Source: Cobetia sp. cqz5-12 (GTDB lineage Bacteria > Pseudomonadota > Gammaproteobacteria > Pseudomonadales > Halomonadaceae). Taken from it: a DNA stretch of 64,000 nucleotides. The stretch spans positions 2,757,876 to 2,821,875 of the forward strand of contig NZ_CP044522.1 of the NCBI RefSeq assembly GCF_016495405.1. Direction: 5' to 3'. The position numbers and the translations under genes are program-made. The notes beneath the pieces are model-generated. The model saw nothing but the letters and a program-made list of their open reading frames with translations, searched no databases and was not told where the DNA came from. Below are positions 25,484 to 35,656 of this stretch, piece by piece; positions within the stretch are counted from its first letter, which is position 1, and every line of letters starts with the position of its first letter.

Positions 25484-26532
25484 GAGGCGTATTGGCTCCG
25501 GCGGACAAGTTGCCGGGACAAGGCCGGGCTCACTGCATAGCTCATCAACAGCGCCTGCTCCTTCAGCGAGAGCTGGCGCAGAGATGACCAGGACGCTTGT
25601 CGCACCTGATCGAGCACGACCTTGCGCACTCGCGAATCATCCGCCGTCTTGTTGATCGCCTGACGCATGATGAAGCTGACGCCGACGAAACGCAGGCCGC
25701 GGATTTCCAGCAGGGCCATGCCGTGCGTCGCGGCGAAATGCTCACGATAATGCTCCGCGAAGACCCGCCAGCTGCGGTGGAACTTGTCCAGCTCCAGGTT
25801 GCTGAACGGCTTGCGCGTCAGAGAACCATCGCTGCGCTTGTCGAAGTAATACAGCACCTCGGGCAGATACAGCACGCGCTCCGCGCGCCCGAACAGATCC
25901 AGGTTATAGAGGCCATCCTGCGACACGGGCAGATCAGGGAAGCTCAGCGAGCAGGCCAGATCGGCGCGGATCGCCTTGCCCCAGGGGGACGACACGATGG
26001 TGTCATGCATGAAGTCACGAAAGGCGCGGGCCAGCGGGCGTTCCTCTGCCTGCTGGCAGAACGCCAGGCTGTCATGATCGCCCTTGGGGCCCTGCAGGCA
26101 ATAACGGAAGACCACCGCCTCGGGCGAATCGAACGCCTCGATGCGGGCCTGCAGAATATCCAGCGCGCCGGGCGCGAAATGATCATCGGCGTCACAGAAC
26201 AGCACATAGCGGCCGGTAACCAGGCTCAGACCATGATTGCGCGTGCCGCCCGGCCCCATGTTGCGGGAGTTGCGGCGCAGCACCAGCCGCCCGGGGATGT
26301 CAGGCATCTCGCCGGGCGGCGTGGACACTGAGGATTGCTGCTCCATTTGCTGCTGCGCCTGTCGCTCAGCCCACAGGAATCCATCATCCGTCGAGCAATC
26401 ATCAATGATGATATGTTCATAGGATGCCTGGTTGTCACGCAAGCTGTTGATACAGCGCGCAAGACCATCCCCTGAATTGTGATTTGGCGTCACGATGGAA
26501 AAGTAAGGCGACTTCCCTGTATAGCGTTCCAT
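25480..26532 (-). CDS. Glycosyltransferase family 2
   Basis: A 350-residue GT-A enzyme: YFSIVTPNHNSGDGLARCIN, then HIIIDDCSTDDG (nucleotide-binding Asp pair), GPGGTRNHGLSLVTGRYVLF and CDADDHFAPGALD with the metal-binding D-x-D. The C-terminal region (SQDGLYNLDLFGRAERVLYL, KRSDGSLTRKPF) is typical of enzymes adding to EPS or O antigen. First gene of a three-gene glycosyltransferase unit. AGAAGG precedes the ATG, and the upstream 690 bp carry the same promoter-like motif as wza. Confidence 0.9.
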   Translation of the reverse strand: MERYTGKSPYFSIVTPNHNSGDGLARCINSLRDNQASYEHIIIDDCSTDDGFLWAERQAQQQMEQQSSVSTPPGEMPDIPGRLVLRRNSRNMGPGGTRNHGLSLVTGRYVLFCDADDHFAPGALDILQARIEAFDSPEAVVFRYCLQGPKGDHDSLAFCQQAEERPLARAFRDFMHDTIVSSPWGKAIRADLACSLSFPDLPVSQDGLYNLDLFGRAERVLYLPEVLYYFDKRSDGSLTRKPFSNLELDKFHRSWRVFAEHYREHFAATHGMALLEIRGLRFVGVSFIMRQAINKTADDSRVRKVVLDQVRQASWSSLRQLSLKEQALLMSYAVSPALSRQLVRRSQYAS

Positions 26533-27220
26533 GCCCTGCCTTCTTTATTGTTCACTGTCATTGACCAGCACAGCCGACCAGCGCCCGCGAAGCAGAGCAC
26601 ACACTGCACTGAAGAGTGGGTCAGTTCTTGCGACTGACTTTTATTCGCAATTTCTTATATTTTAGTGCTTGATGCCCGATCATCTGACAGAAGCTGAACC
26701 TGCACTGAAGATGACAGGTGAGCGACGTCGCCCTGAGGAGTGGACACTGGAGAGATGACCGCTCGTGAGAAAGGTGGTGGCAGAAAGTGGCAGTAAATGG
26801 CGACACTTCCTGCCCCGCCGTTGACCACAGACTAATAATCCCCCCCAGCCCAAACAAGCTGCGCTGTTGCCAAAAGCCGAAATCATGAGCGTTTATGCGC
26901 CAATCCTCCGGCAACTCATGCCAGATACTGACAATCAGTGACTACTGAAATACGCCCCGCCCACTGAGCCAATTGAGCCAGCGCGACCAAAACCATCATG
27001 CTCGCTCCCCTATGTGACGCACATCAACGTGAGCACCTTGCACGAGTGTCATACTGCCGGAGCGCGATGCAGGCTATGATGGCAGGCATTGGTCGGCCTG
27101 CCCGCACGCACACTGCCCTACTCTCAAGCTTCCTTGCCTGCCAACGCCACGGCGTCGCACATGATGGAGCCAGAGACGCCGTGCCCTGTCGTTCTATCCC
27201 ACCCTGCCCACGGAGACTTC
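26533..27220. other. Divergent intergenic region
   Basis: No gene is supported in these 688 bases. The minus-strand frame at 26621-26914 has no family features or ribosome site. The region separates the glycosyltransferase unit from the divergent TSUP transporter and holds the promoter-like motif at 26658-26685 and the transporter's leader (ribosome site CGGAGA before 27221). Confidence 0.5.
26658..26685 (-). promoter_or_regulatory. Promoter-like motif of the GT unit
   Basis: Minus strand AGATGA, 13 variable bases, ACTAAAATA, identical in both blocks and in spacing to the motif at 21744-21717 in front of wza. It lies about 130 nt upstream of the GT2 start at 26532. Confidence 0.45.
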
Positions 27221-27982
27221 ATGGAGCCTTGGCAACTTGTCGCCATCATGGTGAGTCTGGCACTCGCCAGCTATATCCAGACCCTGACCGGTTTTGCCTT
27301 CGGATTGATCGTGATGGGCCTGCTGGCGACCCTTGATGTGCTGCCCATCGAGAGCGCCGCGTTGCTGTGTACCCTGCTGGGCCTGTTCAACAACGGGATG
27401 GCCATGCGTGGGCACTGGCGAGAGATCAATCCGCGTCTGGCACGCCGCCTGCTTGTCACCAGCCTGCCAATGTTGCCGGTGGGCTATTTCCTGGCGGTCT
27501 GGCTGGGTAGCGAGAGAGCCCCGCTGCTGGGCATGTTGCTGGGCATCGTCATCCTGATCGCCTGTCTCGCCCTGCTGGCTCAACCGGGCCCGCGTGCCAC
27601 GACATCGCCACGCTGGCACTTTCATACCGCGGGTGTTCTGTCAGGCCTGATGGGGGGGCTATTCGCGGCCAATGGCCCGCCTCTGGTGGTCGTGCTCTAT
27701 CGTCAGCCGATGACCCTGATCGCCATACGCTGCACGCTGTTCGGTGTCTTCATCGTCACCGGCATCGTGCGCATGGGCCTCAGCATCGCGGCCCCGGGGC
27801 GTATCGGCGACACCCTGCCCCAGCTGCTGCTCGTGGGTCTGTCGGGTGCCCTCGTGGTGATGCTCTTCACCGAGCTGGCGCGCCGCTTCCCGCCGCCCTT
27901 GAGTGACAATCGTCTGCGTCAGGTCGCCTATGCCATTCTGCTGGTCTCGAGTGTCAATCTGATCATCAAGGGCCTGGTCTGA
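27221..27982 (+). CDS. TSUP (TauE/SafE) family membrane permease
   Basis: A 253-residue inner-membrane protein with about eight membrane segments, the usual size of TSUP transporters, which move sulfite, sulfonates or other organic anions. The two repeated halves are visible: QTLTGFAFGLIVMGLLA near the start, and GVLSGLMGGLFAANGPPLVVVLYR near residue 145, the family's G-GG-FAANGPP signature. I chose the ATG at 27221 because CGGAGA stands upstream and the longer frame lacks one. Its stop overlaps the start of the next small ORF by one base. Substrate unknown. Confidence 0.85.
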   Translation: MEPWQLVAIMVSLALASYIQTLTGFAFGLIVMGLLATLDVLPIESAALLCTLLGLFNNGMAMRGHWREINPRLARRLLVTSLPMLPVGYFLAVWLGSERAPLLGMLLGIVILIACLALLAQPGPRATTSPRWHFHTAGVLSGLMGGLFAANGPPLVVVLYRQPMTLIAIRCTLFGVFIVTGIVRMGLSIAAPGRIGDTLPQLLLVGLSGALVVMLFTELARRFPPPLSDNRLRQVAYAILLVSSVNLIIKGLV

Positions 27983-28320
27983 TGTCTCAGCCTCCACCCG
28001 CACAGGATGCGGCTGATCCCGCGGACGATGCAGGCTTCATCGAACTGTCAGAGAGCACGCTTGAGGCCATCAAGGCGGCGGGCAGAAAGCTCGATGAGGA
28101 TGTGCAGGCGGGACGTCTCCCGGCGGGCAGCTCGCGCTGGATGATGGCACCGTCAGGGGAGCGCTTCTGACTTCGTCATTCCAGCCCAGCCCTTGATGAA
28201 GAGGCTGATGAAGCCTCTGATGACGACTCTGATGAAGAGTCAGAACCAGACGCCGACGCGCATCGCCAGTCACCGATGATGCGCTTCTGGCAGCGTCTGC
28301 TGGCTCATGTGAAGCGCTGA
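27982..28320 (+). pseudogene. Small acidic ORF interrupted by an in-frame UGA
   Basis: The ATG overlaps the TSUP stop (TGATG) and opens a 62-residue peptide ending MMAPSGERF at the TGA of 28168-28170. The same frame continues without another stop for 49 codons: an acidic run (DEEADEASDDDSDEESE), then a basic amphipathic end, MMRFWQRLLAHVKR, and a TGA at 28318-28320. The composition after the UGA looks coding and biased, as expected for the second half of one 112-residue protein. The simplest reading is a nonsense change (CGA or TGG to TGA) or a sequencing error; read-through is possible but no SECIS-like hairpin was identified. Function unknown. Only the first 62 residues would be made under normal decoding. 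Confidence 0.5.
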
Positions 28321-28385
28321 CGAGCATTTCCAGAGATCCAGTTCTCGAGAAAGCTCGCGACAAGGCTCTCGATATAGCCTGCAAC

Positions 28386-28417
28386 AAAAAAGGGACTGCC
28401 CATGGGCAGTCCCTTTT
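28386..28417. terminator. Bidirectional intrinsic terminator
   Basis: GGGACTGCCC (28392-28401) and GGGCAGTCCC (28404-28413) form a perfect stem, flanked by six A residues on the left and four T residues on the right. It separates the plus-strand TSUP unit from the convergent glmS and can end both. Confidence 0.9.
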
Positions 28418-28460
28418 GTCTTCTGCATGTTGTCTACTTCATGGCCTCAAACGCAGTCGA

Positions 28461-30419
<1,959 letters not shown>

Positions 30420-30436
30420 GAGAAATTCCTCTACTG

Positions 30437-30466
30437 CATGCCACCCTCATGAGAGAGGGTGGCATG
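30437..30466. promoter_or_regulatory. Perfect hairpin in the glmS leader
   Basis: CATGCCACCCTC (30437-30448) and GAGGGTGGCATG (30455-30466) pair perfectly around a 6-nt loop. There is no U tract on the minus side, and the glmS ribosome site (AGAGGAA) begins about 10 nt later. It may be the end of the ugd transcript or a structured leader affecting glmS. Confidence 0.5.
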
Positions 30467-30560
30467 ACTGAATGGATGTCTTTCAGGGAGTGCGTACGCA
30501 GATCAGGTACGCGTGCTGAATCTTCCAGCGACGTTCAATGCCGGCTTGAGCCTTGATGTC

Positions 30561-30602
30561 TGAGCATTGACGCTTGAGCACTGGCACTTGAGCACTGACG
30601 CC
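30561..30602. repeat. Imperfect 14-bp tandem repeat, three copies
   Basis: TGAGCATTGACGCT, TGAGCACTGGCACT and TGAGCACTGACGCC stand head to tail between ugd and glmS, 25 nt 3' of the ugd stop. No function is evident. Confidence 0.7.
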
Positions 30603-30627
30603 TGGACTGTGATGCCAGGCCGCAAGC

Positions 30628-31974
30628 TCAAGCCTGATTCAGCAGCAGGGTGTCGCCGCGGCCGACCGCGTAATACATCAGGCCAGCGGCCTTCATGGCG
30701 GCGGGCTCGAACAGGTTGCGGCCATCGACCACCACCGGGAAGCCGAGCTGCGCCTTCAGCCACTCGCCATCCAAGGTGCGGAATTCCTTCCACTCCGTGC
30801 AGATCACCAGTGCATCGGCGCCCTTGACGGCCTGCTGACGGTCCGCGACCAGCACCAGCTCATCGCGCTCGCCGTAGATGCGGCGGCATTCCTTCATCGC
30901 TTCCGGATCATAGGCCTGCACGGTCGCACCCGCCGCCCACAGCGCTTCCATCAGCGTGCGGCTCGGCGCATCGCGCATGTCGTCGGTATTGGGCTTGAAG
31001 GCCAGCCCCCAGACGGCGATGGTCTTGCCCTTGAGGTCGCCATCGAAGGCTCGCGACAGCTTGTCGAACAGCGTGACCTTCTGGCGCTTGTTGACGGATT
31101 CCACGGCGGTCAGCAGCTCGGCTTCATAACCGATCTGACTAGCGGTACGTGCCAGCGCCTGAACATCCTTCGGGAAGCAGGAGCCACCATAACCACAGCC
31201 CGGATAGATGAAGTGGTAGCCGATGCGCGGGTCACTGCCGATGCCGCGACGCACTTCCTCGATGTCCGCCCCCAGGCGCTCGGCCAGATTGGAGATCTCG
31301 TTCATGAAGCTGATCTTGGTCGCCAGCATCGCGTTGGCGGCGTACTTGGTCAGCTCGGCAGCACGTACATCCATGAACATCAGCTTTTCATGGTTGCGGT
31401 TGTAGGGGGCGTAGCATTCACGCATGCGCTCACGCACGGCTTCGGAATCGGTGCCAACCACGATGCGCGCGCCACGCGTGAAGTCGTCCAGTGCCGCACC
31501 TTCCTTGAGGAATTCCGGGTTGGAGCAGACATCGAAATCGACGCTGGCACCACGGTCCTTGAGCACGTCCTTGACCCGCGCCTTGACGCGGTCCGCCGTG
31601 CCCACCGGCACGGTGGACTTGTCGATGATGACCTTGTAGTCATTCATGTGCTCGCCGATGGTGGTGGCGACGGACAGCACGTACTTGAGGTCGGCACTGC
31701 CGTCTTCGTCCGGCGGCGTGCCCACGGCGATGAACTGCAGCACGCCATGTTCGACGGCTTCACGCGCGTCGGTGGTGAAGCTCAGGCGACCGGCTTCAAC
31801 GTTGCGCAGCAACATGCCTTCCAGGCCCGGCTCATAGATGGGAATCTCGCCCTGCTTGAGACCCTCGATCTTGGCGGCGTCCACATCCATGCACACTACG
31901 TCGTGGCCGACGTCGGCCAGGCAGGTGCCCGTGACCAGACCGACATAACCGCTTCCAAAAATCGTGATCTTCAT
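30628..31974 (-). CDS. ugd: UDP-glucose 6-dehydrogenase
   Basis: A 448-residue NAD-dependent enzyme oxidising UDP-glucose to UDP-glucuronate. It begins [20 protein letters not shown] (NAD-binding G-x-G-x-x-G), then [58 protein letters not shown] and [14 protein letters not shown] with the catalytic Cys, and [18 protein letters not shown]. The ATG at 31974 has AAGGA 8 nt upstream. The longer open frame reaching 32250 crosses a CT repeat and is rejected. Lying between two EPS clusters, it probably supplies glucuronate for one or both polymers. Confidence 0.97.
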   Translation of the reverse strand: MKITIFGSGYVGLVTGTCLADVGHDVVCMDVDAAKIEGLKQGEIPIYEPGLEGMLLRNVEAGRLSFTTDAREAVEHGVLQFIAVGTPPDEDGSADLKYVLSVATTIGEHMNDYKVIIDKSTVPVGTADRVKARVKDVLKDRGASVDFDVCSNPEFLKEGAALDDFTRGARIVVGTDSEAVRERMRECYAPYNRNHEKLMFMDVRAAELTKYAANAMLATKISFMNEISNLAERLGADIEEVRRGIGSDPRIGYHFIYPGCGYGGSCFPKDVQALARTASQIGYEAELLTAVESVNKRQKVTLFDKLSRAFDGDLKGKTIAVWGLAFKPNTDDMRDAPSRTLMEALWAAGATVQAYDPEAMKECRRIYGERDELVLVADRQQAVKGADALVICTEWKEFRTLDGEWLKAQLGFPVVVDGRNLFEPAAMKAAGLMYYAVGRGDTLLLNQA

Positions 31975-32120
31975 TGATGTCATCCTTGCTGGCCTTGTCG
32001 CCAGATCGTGTCGTGATACTTGAAGTGAAACGAGGTAATGACGGCTGAATCCTGTGCACATCTGACGGCTTTCCAGCGACAATCGAGGCGGACTCCAATG
32101 GCATTTCGCCATCAATTCCT

Positions 32121-32162
32121 GCTCTCTCGGCTCTCTCTCAGCTCTCTCTCGGCTCTCTCTCA
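32121..32162. repeat. CT-rich 11-bp tandem repeat upstream of ugd
   Basis: A 9-nt partial unit GCTCTCTCG is followed by GCTCTCTCTCA, GCTCTCTCTCG and GCTCTCTCTCA. It is polypurine on the ugd-coding strand, about 150 nt upstream of the ugd start. Copy-number change here could alter promoter or leader spacing. Confidence 0.75.
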
Positions 32163-32602
32163 AGAGATGTCTTCGCAGGCGGAATATCTCGCCTTTCTTT
32201 GCCGAAAATGAAATGCCGACAATGTCCTGTGCAAGGAACTCAACCCCCATTGAACCGCGATATTTCGTGACAGCGGCGCGAGGTTACCCAACCCACGGGC
32301 CAGGCGGCTCGCAGGGTGATTGCAGGCAGACTGCAGTTAGCTCGCAGAGATAAGACGCGCTGCTTGAGTCAGTGACGGGCAGCAATCGCTGCCCGAAGTG
32401 TGGCTCTGTTATAAAGCAACTTCGTGAAAAGTCATCCTGTCGGGCGCAATATGATCCAAAACATGACCCTAGATAACTTGTGACTTATCTTTCTGATCTT
32501 GCCTGTCGCAACCTCCCTCATATGCCGCTCGATCAATTGACTACCCGAGCGGCAATGGCCACCTCATGGATGGCCATGCCTTCGCGCTAGAGCCGTCATC
32601 AG

Positions 32603-32687
32603 ATGAGAGCCATCAGCCAATGAGAGCCATCAGCCAATGAGAGCCATCAGCCAATGAGAGCCATCAGCCGATGAGAGCCATCAGCGG
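32603..32687. repeat. 17-bp tandem repeat, five copies
   Basis: Five head-to-tail units of ATGAGAGCCATCAGCCA; the first three are identical, the fourth ends CCG and the fifth CGG. It begins 12 nt beyond the stop of the GT at 32699. There are no spacers, so it is not a CRISPR array. The unit length is not a multiple of three. Confidence 0.9.
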
Positions 32688-32698
32688 TGCGGCGGCCA

Positions 32699-33649
32699 TC
32701 AGCGAAAGTAATGCTTCGCGAAGGTTGCCAGGTGGCCATGCTTCATGGCGACCGGCGCCTTGCGCAGGAAAAAGGCCAATGACAACGGCGAGAAACGACT
32801 GCCGGTGGCGCGGGCAAACATGCGCCCCTTGGTGCGCGCCTTGGCCGGCGTACTGTAGAAGTCGCTGCCGGAGGTGACCCCCGCATGAGCGACGATGCCC
32901 AGATTGGCACGCATCAGACGCGCGCCCTGACGACGCGCATCGCTCAGCACGATGAACTCCTCGCCGGAGGGTTGATCGGTGCCCAGGCCGAACTGTTCAT
33001 CAAAGCGTGCATGGAACTGGCAGAGATCCAGCGCCATGTCCACCGAGCGCACGCGCGCCAGTGACATCAGACTGTGGGTCTTGAAGGACACCGGCGGCGC
33101 AGGCCGATCCGGGTCCCGCTCATGCAGCGGGAAGGCCTTGACGTGAGGGAAGCTGATCGCGGCCGCTTCGGTGCAGGTGAAGGCTTCCATCACCAGCGCG
33201 ACGGCCTGGGGATGCAGCTCGATATCGTCATCCAGCACATAGGCATAACGCGTGGCACAGGCGGCCAGCGCCGTGTTGCGGCTCTTGGACAGCCCTCGCC
33301 CGTCGATCGCCAGGTACTCGAAACGGCTATCGAAATTGGCCAGCGCGTACTCGCGATATTGCTCGCGGCGCGCGGGGTCAGACAGCTGATGCACGATCAG
33401 GAAACGCGCCCCGGGCAGCGCATCATGACGCGGCACGCTGTAAAGGCCATCATCCAGCGTCGAGATCAGGAAGGTCAGCTCCGGCACCTGGCGACGCGCG
33501 CTGTCATCCACCTGGCGTGCCCCGACCAGCACACGCGGGCGCGAATCGAGGGTCGGCTGCGCGCTTGCATCGGCGTGGCGGGAAGCCGCCGTGGACTCGG
33601 TGGAAGGTGTCGCGGACGCCGCGACATCCTGTTCAACGATGTTTTGCAT
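32699..33649 (-). CDS. Glycosyltransferase family 2-like protein
   Basis: A 316-residue protein with a GT-A-like core after a ~50-residue disordered leader: PELTFLISTLDDGLYSVPRH, then GRGLSKSRNTALAACATRYA (the S-x-x-RN-A signature) and YVLDDDIELHP with the metal-binding acidic cluster. The remainder (FDEQFGLGTDQPSGEEFIVL) includes the ED-like general base region of GT2 enzymes. It overlaps the preceding GT2 by 17 bp and is the last gene of EPS cluster 2. Donor unknown. Confidence 0.8.
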   Translation of the reverse strand: MQNIVEQDVAASATPSTESTAASRHADASAQPTLDSRPRVLVGARQVDDSARRQVPELTFLISTLDDGLYSVPRHDALPGARFLIVHQLSDPARREQYREYALANFDSRFEYLAIDGRGLSKSRNTALAACATRYAYVLDDDIELHPQAVALVMEAFTCTEAAAISFPHVKAFPLHERDPDRPAPPVSFKTHSLMSLARVRSVDMALDLCQFHARFDEQFGLGTDQPSGEEFIVLSDARRQGARLMRANLGIVAHAGVTSGSDFYSTPAKARTKGRMFARATGSRFSPLSLAFFLRKAPVAMKHGHLATFAKHYFR

Positions 33650-34388
33650 AACCGTTCACCGCGTAATGGACAAAGTTGCGACTGGCGCTGATCACATCCA
33701 TCCCCAGCACCTCACGATACAGGCGCCACTGGTAGGCGGCGGCCTTGAACTTGTTGGACGACACGCTGCTCTCGCGACGCGTATAGCGCGCCAGCGGTTC
33801 CGGCATGCCCTGCGCCGGGCCCAGCTGACCGATGATGATCAGCCACAGCGCCAGGTCCTGACGCTTGCGGATCGTCGGCATGTAGAAGCGCCCGTAGCGA
33901 CCGGCGTCATAGATGGCGGTCAGACACCCGATGGAGTTGGAGCGCAGCATGTCGTCACGCGTCAGGCGCTCGGGCGGCGCGAAGTACGAGACGTGCTCGC
34001 CCTGCTCATCGACCATCTCGTAGCCGGTGTAGGAAAGCCCGGCGCCGGTGTCCTGCATGAAGGCGATCTGGCGTTCGATCTTCTCGGGCAGCCAGGCATC
34101 GTCGGCATCCAGAAAGGCGATGTAGCGGCCCTTGGCCTCGGCGATGGCACGGTTGCGTGCCCGGCCCGGGCCACCGTTGGTGTCGGTTTCCAGCACGCGG
34201 ATCTCGACGCCAGCGGTGTCCAGCGCCGCGAAGTCGTCACGCAGACGACTGGCAGTACCATCCGGCGAGGCATCGTCGCTGATCAGGATCTCGCGTACCG
34301 GCTCGCTCTGGGCCAGTACCGAGTCGACGGCGGCATGCAGGCGGCGGTCATAGCCGTAGTTGGGCATGATGACGGAGACATCAGCCAT
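33633..34388 (-). CDS. Glycosyltransferase family 2
   Basis: A 251-residue GT-A enzyme: DVSVIMPNYGYDRRLHAAVD, ILISDDASPDGTASRLR, NGGPGRARNRAIAEAKGRYI and FLDADDAWLPEKIERQI with the D-x-D. The end, RKRQDLALWL with RYTRRESSVSSNK, is the standard RQD-W and RxxxxSxS pattern of EPS glycosyltransferases. Full length for the type. The start at 34388 lies inside the end of the GT4 gene (8-bp overlap). Confidence 0.92.
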   Translation of the reverse strand: MADVSVIMPNYGYDRRLHAAVDSVLAQSEPVREILISDDASPDGTASRLRDDFAALDTAGVEIRVLETDTNGGPGRARNRAIAEAKGRYIAFLDADDAWLPEKIERQIAFMQDTGAGLSYTGYEMVDEQGEHVSYFAPPERLTRDDMLRSNSIGCLTAIYDAGRYGRFYMPTIRKRQDLALWLIIIGQLGPAQGMPEPLARYTRRESSVSSNKFKAAAYQWRLYREVLGMDVISASRNFVHYAVNGYAKHR

Positions 34389-35655
34389 GGACCTTCTCCT
34401 CAAGCGGCTGTCGCTGAACGCGACGCGAGTGTGTGTCTGGGCGCGTGTCTGCGGATGAGTCCTGACGCGCCTGCTCGCTATCCAGCGCATCGCCGGGCGT
34501 CGGCGGCGCGAGACGCGAGATCAGACGCTGATATTGCGGCAGCACCGCGTGTGCGCTGTAGCGGTCAAAGCTCTGCCAGGCACCGTTCGAGAGGCGCAGC
34601 AGAAGCTCGTCATCGAACTCGAGGCGCGCCAGCTCGTGGGCAAGCTCCCCGATGATGGCGGCATCCTCACTGCCATCCGCTTCCGCGCTGAGCATCCCGT
34701 CGCGGCCATGCTCGATCAGCGCCAGCGGGCCGGAACGCACCGGGCGCGACAGGCACGGCAGTCCCTCACGCTTGGCCTCGATCACGTTCATCGGCAGGCA
34801 TTCGCGCTCCGAGGTCAGCAGCAGCAGGCGTGCACGCCGCAGCTCGGGGGAGACATCCCTGAGCGCGCCGGTGAACAGCACCTGAGTGCCGGCAGGCACC
34901 GTGCTGTCGTTGGCGCCCTGGAAGGCACGCAGGCCCAGCTCGTTGCACAGCGCCAGCAGACGTTCACGCTCCGGGCCGTCACCGACCACCACCAGGCGAC
35001 CGCGACGATAGCCGGAATCCGCGAAGGCACGAATCGCCAGATCGAGGCGCTTGATCGGCGCCAGACGCCCGACCATCACCACATCGACCTGATGCTCGCA
35101 GCCGCTGCGTGCCTCGTCCGCCCGCTGGTCATCCAGATAATTGGGAATCACCGTCGGCGTGAGGCCGCGGCGACGCCAGCATTCGGCATCGACCTCATTG
35201 AGCACCTGCAGCACATCGAGGTGGCGATAGGCCAACTGCTTGACGATGCGTTTGGCACGGCGGTCGTGGTGATAGGCGCTGTGCTCCTGGGCGATGATGC
35301 GCGTGCGCGGACGCGGACGCCCCTCACCATCGACGCCACCGGTACCGCGTGCCGCCAGCTGCGCCGCCAGATGGAAGGCGAAGTAGCCACTGACCATCAC
35401 CTCGATCCGCTCCTCCAGCATCAGGCGACGCAGATGCGTCACCCAATGGCGGAAGTTCTGGCGCGTGCCGGTGGCCGGCAGCCCGAGGGTGCGATATTCG
35501 ACACCCTCCAGACGCCCCCAGTAGGGCTCGCCTTCGCGCACCGAGACCAGCGTGACCCGGTGGCTGGCGCTCAGGTCCCGCGCCAGACCATGCATCACCT
35601 TCTCGACGCCACCACAGGCGCTGATGTCCTGAATCAACAGAGCGACATGTGCCAT
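34381..35655 (-). CDS. Glycosyltransferase family 4
   Basis: A 424-residue GT-B enzyme: HVALLIQDISACGGVEKVMH in the acceptor domain, RIIAQEHSAYHH near residue 120, then VVMVGRLAPIKRLDLAIRAF, LVVVGDGPERERLLAL and TSERECLPMNVIEAKREGLP (donor site, E-x7-E variant). About 40 polar residues extend past the domain at the C-terminus. The ATG at 35655 has GGAG upstream; it begins 1 bp after the pyruvyl transferase stop. Part of EPS cluster 2. Confidence 0.9.
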   Translation of the reverse strand: MAHVALLIQDISACGGVEKVMHGLARDLSASHRVTLVSVREGEPYWGRLEGVEYRTLGLPATGTRQNFRHWVTHLRRLMLEERIEVMVSGYFAFHLAAQLAARGTGGVDGEGRPRPRTRIIAQEHSAYHHDRRAKRIVKQLAYRHLDVLQVLNEVDAECWRRRGLTPTVIPNYLDDQRADEARSGCEHQVDVVMVGRLAPIKRLDLAIRAFADSGYRRGRLVVVGDGPERERLLALCNELGLRAFQGANDSTVPAGTQVLFTGALRDVSPELRRARLLLLTSERECLPMNVIEAKREGLPCLSRPVRSGPLALIEHGRDGMLSAEADGSEDAAIIGELAHELARLEFDDELLLRLSNGAWQSFDRYSAHAVLPQYQRLISRLAPPTPGDALDSEQARQDSSADTRPDTHSRRVQRQPLEEKVHG

Positions 35656-35656
35656 A

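Larger units (their letters stand above)
31975..32698. other. Intergenic region between ugd and EPS cluster 2
   Basis: 724 bases with no supported gene. From the ugd side: leader, a CT-rich tandem repeat (32121-32162), a stretch with no recognisable signal, a hairpin with 9-bp arms TGCCGCTCG (32523-32531) and CGAGCGGCA (32546-32554) without a T tract, and a 17-bp tandem repeat (32603-32687) next to the end of cluster 2. Confidence 0.5.

Noticed and set aside
26621..26914. 97-residue minus-strand open frame before the GT unit
   Set aside because: It overlaps the promoter-like motif, lacks a ribosome site and has no family features.
27982..28320. Selenocysteine reading of the in-frame UGA
   Set aside because: No SECIS-like hairpin was identified after the UGA, the context is not a redox motif and no known selenoprotein family fits; nonsense mutation or read-through are simpler.
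32603..32687. CRISPR array
   Set aside because: Units are directly adjacent with no spacers, and there are no cas genes; it is a simple tandem repeat.
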